From the NCBI RefSeq assembly GCF_002737755.1, contig NZ_PEGH01000020.1:1-64000 (forward strand): a DNA stretch of 64,000 nt. The letters are read 5' to 3'. The notes beneath the pieces are model-generated. The model made no database searches. It worked only from the letters and a program-made list of their open reading frames with translations, and had not been told where the DNA came from. This DNA comes from Caulobacter sp. BP25. GTDB taxonomy: Bacteria; Pseudomonadota; Alphaproteobacteria; Caulobacterales; Caulobacteraceae. Both the position numbers and the translations under genes were made by a program. Below are positions 57,329-64,000 of the stretch, in pieces (the stretch's first letter is position 1; each line of letters opens with the position of its first letter).

Positions 57329-58756
57329 TGCCGACGCCGGTGTCGGCCACGACAATCTCCAGAACCCCGTCATAACCGTCCAGCGTCACGGTCACCTGGC
57401 CGCCGCGCGGGGTGAACTTCAGAGCATTCGAGACCAAGTTCAGCACGATCTGCTTTAGCGCGCGACGATCGGCGTCGACCTCCATCTCGCCTTGCGGCAG
57501 GACGCCTCGCAGCTGGACGCCGGCGGTGTCGGACTGCACGCGCAGCAAGCGCATGGCGGCCTGGACCGCCTCGCGCGCGTCGAAGACCCGCGCTGCAACT
57601 CGAACCGCTCGGCCTCGATCTTGGACATGTCCAGCACGTCGTTGATCAGGTCCAGGAGATGGCCGCCGCTCTCGTGGATCAGCTCGGCGTATTCAGCGTA
57701 GCGGTCGCTCAAGGGGCCGAACATCCGCGCGCGCATGATGTCCGAGAAGCCCATGATGGCGTTCAACGGCGTGCGCAGCTCGTGACTCATGTTGGCCAGG
57801 AAGCGGGCGCGGCCAGCGGCCAGCCCCTCGGCGTCCGCGCGGGCCTGTTCCAGGGCGGCAGCGCGATCCCGCTCGGCCGTCACGTCGCGTAGAACGCCGA
57901 CAAGCTGGTTGGGCGCCACACGCTGCAGGTCCAGGGCCACCAGGCGTTCAAGCCCGAGCGCCGGCTTGAAATCCAGACTGGCCGCGCCGTCCCGGTGAGC
58001 CTGAGCGATGGCCGCAGCCAAACGCGCGCGATCCGTCGGCGCCGCGGCTTCGGCGAGCCCGCGCGTCATCAGCAGCTCTGTGGACAAGCCCAGGGGAGCC
58101 GCCCCCCGCACGGTGGTCACCTGTTCATGACCGCGCACGGCGATCGCCAGATAGGGCAAGCCATCGAGCAGGGTCTCAAGCCAGCCGATCTCCAAGGCGT
58201 CGCGGTCTTCGCGCATGTCCTGACGGCGGCGGCCAATCAACAGACCAGCGGCAAGGCCGAGTCCCGTGGTGACCAAGGCCAGGAAACCCAGCAAGAAAGC
58301 CAAGGGTCCGCTCGGGGCCGCCGGCGCGAGGCCCGAAAGCTGAATCAGAGCGGCCACACAGCCACCGATCAGAGCCAAGGCGGCCCCTTCAGCGAGGCGC
58401 TTGGAGCGACTCATGGTTGACGCGGCGGCGACGGGGGCGAGACACCAGGCCGCCATGGCGCCGGACACACCGCCGGTCAGGGCTGCGGCCGAGGCTCCGC
58501 CCACGGCCCAAAGCACCAAAAGCAAGGATTCCGTCCGCTCGCCGCCGCGCGTGACGATCAAGGCGGCCAAGGCGGGAATCGCACCAGCGGCCAGAGCGCT
58601 CCAGATTGGCCACGCTCGGGCGTCGATGATGAACAGCGCCGCAGCGGCGGCGAGGCACACAGCCCCCAGCCACCCCAGGCGCCAGGCAAGCGCGGGATCG
58701 AATCCCGCCTGCGGGGCGGGACGCCTGATCGAGTCTGGTCGCGCTTCGAGTTCCAA
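57031..58756 (-). CDS. divJ: Cell-cycle histidine kinase DivJ, frame interrupted twice
   Basis: Sensor kinase that phosphorylates DivK and PleD in Caulobacter. A membrane region with about six helices (30-175) and a cytoplasmic linker (about 190-300) precede the DHp domain with His about 325 in MSHELRTPLNAIMGFSDIM, then an ATPase domain. One base is missing near 57587-57591 (after FELQR, frame shift to VFDAREAVQAAMRLLRV) and another near 57147-57148, after which the expected end PPTSLGDNVIAFAPR closes at 57031. Both look like lost G/C in runs. Divergent from the soluble kinase at 58950, close to cckA as in C. crescentus. Confidence 0.85.
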
Positions 58757-58841
58757 GGCCGGCCGGTTTCGACTACGGCGGGAGTCGCCGTTTTATGAAG
58801 CCTAACGCGAGCGGCGGGTTCCGTCCAAGCGCACACAATCG

Positions 58842-58855
58842 TTAAGCGAGGTTAA
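58842..58855. promoter_or_regulatory. TTAA-N6-TTAA motif between divJ and the adjacent kinase
   Basis: TTAA-GCGAGG-TTAA resembles a CtrA box but the spacing is 6, not 7. Given the suspected base losses nearby, a real N7 site with one missing base is possible. It lies 85 bp upstream of the divJ start and 95 bp upstream of the divergent kinase. Confidence 0.35.
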
Positions 58856-58949
58856 TGGCGGACTTCGTTGTGGACGGAAACGGAATCGTAAGCGCCATGC
58901 GTCATGGTCCGGCTTTGATTGGTGCGGACAGAAGGTCCGGGAGTTCATA

Positions 58950-59744
58950 ATGCCAGAACCGGCGTCCCTGGACGCATCGCTTATCGTACCCTTCGACGAC
59001 GCTGTTCCGACCGAGCGTCGGACGGCGGCGGAGGAGCGTCGCCGCGCGGCGCTCGACGATCGTAAGCGTTCCTTCCTGCGTATGGTCAGCCATGAGCTGC
59101 GGACCCCTCTGAACGCCGTTATCGGCTTTTCGGAGATCCTTTCGCATGAGCTGTACGGCCCGCTCGGCGCGCCGCAGTACCGCGAGTACGCTCAAATCGT
59201 CCACGAAAGCGGCGTGAAGCTGCTGAAGCTGGTCAATCAGATCGTCGAGATCGCGCGCCTGGAAGGCCACGTCACCGACATCAAGATGACGCCCGAGAGC
59301 CTCGACGAGGCTTTGGAGGACGTGATCGAGGGCCTGCGCCCCGAGATCGCCCGCCGCGAGGTCATCATCCACATCATCGGCCAGGGCGCCCTACCGCTGG
59401 TTATCGCCGACAGTCGGGGTCTGCGCACCATGCTGTCGAATCTGCTGCAGAACGCCGTGACCCACTCGCCGGCCGGCGGGGTGGTGCATGTCGCCGCAGG
59501 CCGGATCGGCGCCGAGGTCGAGGTGACCATCCGCGACCAGGGCCCGGGCGTGGACAGCGCTGAATTGCCGCGCCTGCTGCAGCCGTTCGAGCAAGGCGGC
59601 TCGCCGCTGACCCGCGCCAATGAAGGCGTGGGCCTGGGCCTGCCGATCGTCGACCTGCTGGCGCGCGCCATGGGCGGACGACTGAAGCTGTCGTCGAGCC
59701 TGGGCGCCGGCTTCCTGGCTCGGCTGATCCTGCAAGCGGGCTGA
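58950..59744 (+). CDS. Soluble sensor histidine kinase, divergent from divJ
   Basis: 264-residue kinase without membrane segments. A short N-terminal helix is followed by a DHp domain with the phospho-acceptor in MVSHELRTPLNAVIGFSEIL and a HATPase_c domain (NLLQNAVTHS, IRDQGPGV, GVGLGLPIVDLLARAMGG). Very similar in DHp sequence to DivJ and PleC, so DivK/PleD are plausible partners. GGGAG precedes the ATG. Adjacent to divJ and possibly controlled from the shared 190-bp region. Sensory input unknown. Confidence 0.85.
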   Translation: MPEPASLDASLIVPFDDAVPTERRTAAEERRRAALDDRKRSFLRMVSHELRTPLNAVIGFSEILSHELYGPLGAPQYREYAQIVHESGVKLLKLVNQIVEIARLEGHVTDIKMTPESLDEALEDVIEGLRPEIARREVIIHIIGQGALPLVIADSRGLRTMLSNLLQNAVTHSPAGGVVHVAAGRIGAEVEVTIRDQGPGVDSAELPRLLQPFEQGGSPLTRANEGVGLGLPIVDLLARAMGGRLKLSSSLGAGFLARLILQAG

Positions 59745-59795
59745 TCGCCACGCTGTGCTTGCCTTGGAGCGGCGAAGGCGCCTAAACGCCCGCCC

Positions 59796-60230
59796 ATGAC
59801 CAACCCGATCGACGCCGCCCTCGACGAACTGGCCGACGAGTTCGAACTGCTCGGCGACTGGGAAGAGCGCTATCGCTATGTGATCGAGCTCGGCAAGGAC
59901 CTGGCTCCCCTCACCGACGCCGAGCGCTCCGAGGACAACAAGGTGCGCGGCTGCGCCAGCCAGGTGTGGCTGGTCACCGAACCGCAAGCCGACGGGACGC
60001 TGACGTTCCGTGGCGACAGCGACGCCCATATCGTCAGCGGTCTGGTGGCCATCATGCTGCGCCTCTATTCCGGCCGCGCCCCCGCCGACATCGCCGCCTT
60101 CGACGCCAAGGCGGCCCTCGATCGCCTGGGCCTGTCCGAAGCTTTGTCGTCCCAGCGCTCCAATGGGCTGAAGTCCATGGTCGCCCGCATCCAGCGCGAC
60201 GCCCAGGAGGCGCTTGCAAACCTTGGCTAG
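59796..60230 (+). CDS. sufE: SufE sulfur-acceptor protein
   Basis: 144-residue Fe-S assembly protein that takes sulfur from SufS. The acceptor Cys lies in [14 protein letters not shown]; the fold motifs [18 protein letters not shown] and [15 protein letters not shown] are typical. Starts ATG 59796, ends 8 bases into the trhO start region, so the two are cotranscribed. The rest of the suf system is not in the window. Confidence 0.95.
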   Translation: MTNPIDAALDELADEFELLGDWEERYRYVIELGKDLAPLTDAERSEDNKVRGCASQVWLVTEPQADGTLTFRGDSDAHIVSGLVAIMLRLYSGRAPADIAAFDAKAALDRLGLSEALSSQRSNGLKSMVARIQRDAQEALANLG

Positions 60231-61173
60231 GTATCGCGTCGCCGCGCTCTATCGCTTCACGCGGTTCGAGGACCCGGCCGCGATCCAAGGGCCGCTGGCC
60301 GCCCTCTGCTGCGGCCTGGGCGTCAAGGGCACGCTTCTGCTAGCGCGCGAGGGGATCAACGGCACCATCGCGGGCGAGGACGCCGCCATTGAGGCGGTGC
60401 TGGCCCACATCCGCGCCCTGCCCGGCTGCGCTGATCTGACGCCCAAGACGGCCTGGGCAGAACGCATGCCGTTCTACCGGATGAAGGTGCGGCTGAAGAA
60501 AGAGATCGTCACCCTGGGCGAACCCGATCTCGACCCGACCGATCCTGGAACCTATGTCGCGCCCGCCGACTGGAACGCGCTGATCAGCGATCCCGACGTC
60601 GTGGTGATTGACACCCGCAACGACTATGAGGTCGCGGTTGGCCATTTCGAGCGCGCGGTCGATCCCCGAACCGCCAGTTTCTCGGAATTCCCCGCCTGGT
60701 TCCGTCAGTATCGCGAGGGCCTGGAGGCCGCGCGCGGCCCCGACGCCCCACCGCTGAAGGTCGCCATGTACTGCACCGGCGGCATCCGCTGCGAGAAGTC
60801 GACCGCCTTCCTGAAATCCGAGGGCATCGAGCAAGTCTTCCACCTGAAGGGCGGCATTCTCGACTATCTGGAGCAGGTGCCAGAGCCCGAGAGCCTTTGG
60901 CGCGGCGAGTGCTTCGTGTTCGACGAGCGCGTGGCGGTCGGCCACGGCCTGACGCCCGGAACCCACGTGCTTTGCCGGGGCTGCCGCATGCCGGTCAGCC
61001 CCGAGGACCAGGCCTCGTCTCTCTATGTCGAGGGCGTCTCCTGCCCAGCCTGCCATAACCAACGCACCGAAGAGCAAAAGGCCCGCGCCGCCGAGCGTCA
61101 ACGCCAAACCCTGCATTGCGAGGCCCTGGGCGTCGACCACGTCGGCGCGAAATTGCCGGCAAAGTCGGGCTGA
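60223..61173 (+). CDS. trhO: tRNA uridine(34) hydroxylase, rhodanese family
   Basis: Oxygen-dependent enzyme making 5-hydroxyuridine at tRNA position 34 (YceA/TrhO). The N-terminal ferredoxin-like domain (about 5-100, [13 protein letters not shown]) precedes a rhodanese domain with active-site Cys in [13 protein letters not shown]-terminal Cys-rich segment ([13 protein letters not shown]...CPACHNQR) is typical for this subfamily. The frame opens at 60214; TTG 60223 is a better distance from GGAGG at 60206-60210, though either is possible. Overlaps the end of sufE. Confidence 0.9.
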   Translation: MARYRVAALYRFTRFEDPAAIQGPLAALCCGLGVKGTLLLAREGINGTIAGEDAAIEAVLAHIRALPGCADLTPKTAWAERMPFYRMKVRLKKEIVTLGEPDLDPTDPGTYVAPADWNALISDPDVVVIDTRNDYEVAVGHFERAVDPRTASFSEFPAWFRQYREGLEAARGPDAPPLKVAMYCTGGIRCEKSTAFLKSEGIEQVFHLKGGILDYLEQVPEPESLWRGECFVFDERVAVGHGLTPGTHVLCRGCRMPVSPEDQASSLYVEGVSCPACHNQRTEEQKARAAERQRQTLHCEALGVDHVGAKLPAKSG

Positions 61174-61231
61174 ACCGTTCACGGCCGCCCCGCGTTGACA
61201 AGGCTCCCCTTCCCACACGAGGAGCCGCGCC

Positions 61232-61681
61232 ATGCACACCAACGAAGACCACATCAAGCTCGTCAACGGCCTGGTCGAGACCACGATCGACAGCGCCGAC
61301 GGCTATGCCGAAGCCGCCAAGGACGCCGACAACAGCAGCTACAAGGCGCTGTTCGAACGCCGCGCCCAAGAGCGCCGCTCGGTCGCTTCGGAACTGCAAG
61401 ACGAAGTCCGCCGCCTGGGCGGCGATCCCAAGGACGACGGCACCATCCTGGCCGCCGCCCACCGCGCCTTTCTGAACCTGAAGGATGCCCTGACCAAGGG
61501 CGACGAGGCCGTGGTCAAAGAGGTCGAGGCCGGCGAGGACCACATCAAGGCCAAGTACGAAAAGGCCCTTCAAGACGCCGACGTCGATCCCCAGACCCGC
61601 GTAGTGATCGAACGCGCCTGGACCTCGGTCAAATCCGGCCACGACCAGATGCGCGACATCAAGCATGCGCTGAAGCACTAG
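61232..61681 (+). CDS. PA2169 family four-helix bundle protein (DUF2383)
   Basis: 149-residue soluble helical protein of the DUF2383/PA2169 family, a ferritin-like four-helix bundle. Conserved segments include KLVNGLVETTIDSADGYAEAA and VIERAWTSVKSGHDQMRDIK. Family members are often stress- or sporulation-linked; metal binding is not evident here. GGAG lies before the ATG. Single gene between trhO and a TTG-started peptidase-like gene. Confidence 0.85.
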   Translation: MHTNEDHIKLVNGLVETTIDSADGYAEAAKDADNSSYKALFERRAQERRSVASELQDEVRRLGGDPKDDGTILAAAHRAFLNLKDALTKGDEAVVKEVEAGEDHIKAKYEKALQDADVDPQTRVVIERAWTSVKSGHDQMRDIKHALKH

Positions 61682-61837
61682 AGGCCTCGGAGCCCAAGCT
61701 GGGGCGGGTTCGAGAGGACCCGCCCATTTGCTTCCGGACGCGCCTAAAGGAATCTGGAGCCCTCGAGCGGCGCTTGCCTTGTAATCGCGACGGCGGCAAC
61801 CTCAGCGAGAGATTGAAGGTCGAGAGGGGCGTCGGTT

Positions 61838-63439
61838 TTGTTGCATCAAAGAGCGGCTCTGGTCGCTGTCGTCGCCGCTCTCGGCGTCTGGACGACATGT
61901 TCGGCGCAGGAGGGCGCGCCTGAACGCGGCGCAAGCCAGACCAACGCGCCGGCTGACCAGACTGGCTTTTGGAAGCGCGCGGAAAGCGACCACTTCGTTG
62001 TCTACTCTAACCAAAGCGACAACCTGATCCGCCGCTACGTCGCAATGCTTGAGGACTTCGATGGGGTCCTGAGGCTGCTTCACGGCAAGACCGATGCGGA
62101 AACGCCCCGCAAGCTGCCCTTCTATCTCGTATCGAACACTCAGGAGATGCGGCGCGTGCTTCCGGATGCGCCGGAAGAGATCCGAGGCATATATCTGACC
62201 CCGTTGGAGGACATCTTCGTCGTCGCCATCAGGGCCGATGACGGTCGCTATGACCGCAACAACGGCGATGACGTGGTGCTGCATGAGTACACCCACCACT
62301 TCGTCGCCCAGTACTTCCCCGCGGGCTACCCTGGCTGGCTTCAGGAGGGGCTGGCCGAGTATTTCATGACGGTCGACCTTCAGCCCGACAAGGTGCTGAT
62401 CGGCGACTTCAACCGCGGGCGGGGATACGCCCTATTGAACACGAAATGGGTCCCCGTAGCCGACCTGCTGTCGAAAAGCCCACATCAAGTCCCCGAAGGC
62501 GATCGCGGCGTTTTCTACGCTCAGTCTTGGCTGCTCACCCACTACGTCTGGAGCGATAGGGACCGACGCGCGAGAATTTCCGACTATCTGGACGCTGTGC
62601 GCGCCGGCTCTCATCCGATGGCGGCATGGAAGGCCGTCTACGGTCAGGACGAAAAGACGCTCGAAAAGACCCTCCTGGCTTACATGAATAATCTATCGGG
62701 GCTGGAGCTAAAACGCGCGCCGCCTCCGCCGCCCAAAATCACATTCTCTCGCATGCCTGCGGGCGCGGATGACCTGATCCTGGAGGTTCAGCAACTCAAG
62801 CTCGATATTCCTCAGGCCAAGGGCCCCGACTTTCTGGCCAAGATGCGCAAGGTCACCGCCAAGCGGCCCGCCGAATTCTATAGTCGGCGCGTCCTGGCGC
62901 GCGCCGAATGCGATCTGGGCGACCGCAAGGCATGCGAAGAGATGCTGAGGAGCCTGCTGGCCGAACGCCCCCAAGACCTGGAGACCTTGCAGATCCTGGC
63001 GGCCAGCCGCCTGTCGACGGCGCGCCAAGCAATCCGCGAGAAGGCCAGCCGAGATCAGGTCCAGGCGATCTACGCCGACGCGACGAGCTATCTCGGCCGC
63101 ATCCACAAGATCGATCCCAACGACTACATGGCCTTGTTCGGCTACGCCCAAACCAAATCGTTCGACTCCGTTCCGTCCGAGAACACCCTCAATGTGATCA
63201 GTCGCGCCGCAGAAATCGCTCCGCAGGCCTCCATGATCCGCATGACCGCCGCGCGGCTATTCATCCAGGCCAAGGAGTATGAGGCGGCGTGCGAGATGAT
63301 GGCCCCGGTCGCTGGTAATCCCCATGGCGGCGCCCGAGCCAAGTACGCCACGCTCTTGATGAGCGAATTGAAGGACAAGACCGATGGCGAGCCCCTTTCG
63401 GGAGCGCCGCTGGCGAGCGCCTTCGCCGCGAACGGGTGA
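61838..63439 (+). CDS. Secreted zinc-metallopeptidase-like protein (DUF1570), paralogue
   Basis: 533 residues. A Sec leader (about 1-24, VAVVAALGVWTTCSAQ) precedes the gluzincin-like domain: HEYTHHFVAQYF with the following YPGWLQEGLAEYFM glutamate. TPR-like repeats fill the last 200 residues (ERPQDLETLQILAASRLS). Very similar to the gene at 50790, including EDFDGxLRxLHG and FYAQSWLLTHY motifs. The start is TTG 61838; no ATG is available near the leader. Role unknown; may act on envelope proteins. Confidence 0.75.
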   Translation: MLHQRAALVAVVAALGVWTTCSAQEGAPERGASQTNAPADQTGFWKRAESDHFVVYSNQSDNLIRRYVAMLEDFDGVLRLLHGKTDAETPRKLPFYLVSNTQEMRRVLPDAPEEIRGIYLTPLEDIFVVAIRADDGRYDRNNGDDVVLHEYTHHFVAQYFPAGYPGWLQEGLAEYFMTVDLQPDKVLIGDFNRGRGYALLNTKWVPVADLLSKSPHQVPEGDRGVFYAQSWLLTHYVWSDRDRRARISDYLDAVRAGSHPMAAWKAVYGQDEKTLEKTLLAYMNNLSGLELKRAPPPPPKITFSRMPAGADDLILEVQQLKLDIPQAKGPDFLAKMRKVTAKRPAEFYSRRVLARAECDLGDRKACEEMLRSLLAERPQDLETLQILAASRLSTARQAIREKASRDQVQAIYADATSYLGRIHKIDPNDYMALFGYAQTKSFDSVPSENTLNVISRAAEIAPQASMIRMTAARLFIQAKEYEAACEMMAPVAGNPHGGARAKYATLLMSELKDKTDGEPLSGAPLASAFAANG

Positions 63440-63486
63440 AACTGGGAGGCCTGCCCCCGCCTGATCGCGGTCGCCAGGGGCGACCG

Positions 63487-64000
63487 CTAGACCATCCGAT
63501 AATGCCGCGCCAGGCGCTGCAGGGCGAGTTTCAGGACCGTCTTGCCCGTCCGGCGCGGCAGTTTCAGCGCGGACTCGGCGGCCTCCAGGGCCGAGCCCAT
63601 CAGGCAGACCCGCTCCAGGATTTCGCGAAGCCCCGGGCCGACTTCCGCCAGGGCGCGGGCGATCCGCTGACGGGCGGCGTGGTCCCGTTCGACCGGCGCC
63701 AGGCCGGGTTGACCGCCATCCACGCGGGATGAGTCCCAGCGCATGGTCAGGCGTCCCTGGGTTCCGAGCCGTTCGAACTCTTCGCGCAGTCGCTCGCCGG
63801 CCGCCGCCTCGACCGGCGTCAGCCAGGGCTGCCCGTCGCGATCACGGCGGCGCGCTAGCCAGGCGATCGGCGACTCGCCGAGATTGCGCCGGACGGGCTT
63901 TGACGCCTCGGGCAGCAGGACCTCCCCTTCGATCACCCCGGGACGGCCCGGCGGCGGCAAGATCGGCTCGGGCCGGGCGATCATGGTCCAGCCGCCTTGC
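63487..64000 (-). CDS. DUF6456-like protein, 5' end outside window
   Basis: At least 170 residues: an Arg/Pro-rich N-terminus (MIARPEPILPPPGRPG) and a C-terminal helical domain typical of DUF6456 (ESPIAWLARRRDRDGQPWL, RLREEFERLGTQGRLTMRWDSS, LKLPRRTGKTVLKLALQRLARHY). The frame is open to the window edge, so the start at 63984 may not be the true one. Possibly a DNA-binding, cell-cycle-linked alphaproteobacterial family; no function shown here. Confidence 0.65.
   Translation of the reverse strand, partial: QGGWTMIARPEPILPPPGRPGVIEGEVLLPEASKPVRRNLGESPIAWLARRRDRDGQPWLTPVEAAAGERLREEFERLGTQGRLTMRWDSSRVDGGQPGLAPVERDHAARQRIARALAEVGPGLREILERVCLMGSALEAAESALKLPRRTGKTVLKLALQRLARHYRMV

Overview
The window is high-GC, gene-dense alphaproteobacterial chromosome and is almost certainly Caulobacter (C. 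vibrioides/segnis type). The clearest markers are a CckA with its phospho-acceptor His at residue 322 after start correction, a DivJ-type kinase, the fliQ-fliR-flhB export operon directly upstream of cckA, a CtrA-type box (TTAA-N7-TTAG) upstream of fliQ, and many TonB-dependent and Tat-exported proteins. No tRNA, rRNA, CRISPR array, IS element or prophage was recognised.

Layout. (1) 1-15.4 kb, carbohydrate region: nagE and nagF (GlcNAc phosphotransferase) divergent from a GntR/HutC regulator, a SIS-type GlcN-6-P deaminase, nagA and a GH92 alpha-mannosidase; then a GH39 beta-xylosidase, a TonB-dependent receptor, a dienelactone-hydrolase-like protein, a glycosylasparaginase and cutC. Mannosidase, glycosylasparaginase and GlcNAc catabolism together suggest use of N-glycan-like material. 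(2) 15.4-20 kb: a complete module homologous to E. coli yjfI-J-K-L-M-C (DUF2170, PspA, DUF2491, DUF350, DUF1190 lipoprotein, ATP-grasp glutathionylspermidine-synthase-like enzyme), arranged as two divergent operons around tandem palindrome-like sites; the DUF2170 protein carries an apparent ribbon-helix-helix N-terminus. (3) 20-35 kb: low-Mr phosphatase, 5-oxoprolinase, a GDT1/UPF0016 transporter with a structured leader (possible Mn riboswitch), two palindromic intergenic repeats, nitronate monooxygenase, methylmalonyl-CoA mutase (mutA, mutB, meaB), and a membrane LuxR regulator next to a DUF4199 protein.

(4) 35-44 kb: cckA, flhB, fliR, fliQ; a compact arsR-aquaporin-arsC operon; a CtrA-boxed gene of unknown function; an RNase-H-like protein that lacks catalytic residues; methylglyoxal synthase. 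(5) 44-55 kb: a Tat-exported PLP aminotransferase, a decayed duplicate of the prfC 3' end, a secreted alpha/beta hydrolase, a membrane LytTR regulator, prfC, a secreted DUF1570-like metallopeptidase and a TonB-dependent receptor. (6) 55-64 kb: small genes, divJ, a divergent soluble histidine kinase, sufE, trhO, a PA2169/DUF2383 protein, a second DUF1570-like paralogue and a DUF6456 protein cut by the window end.

Sequence quality: nagE, nagF and divJ (twice) each need one extra G/C to restore the family reading frame, and a gene at 57.0 kb needs one T fewer. The shared pattern points to homopolymer base-calling errors rather than real gene loss, so these genes are described as probably functional.
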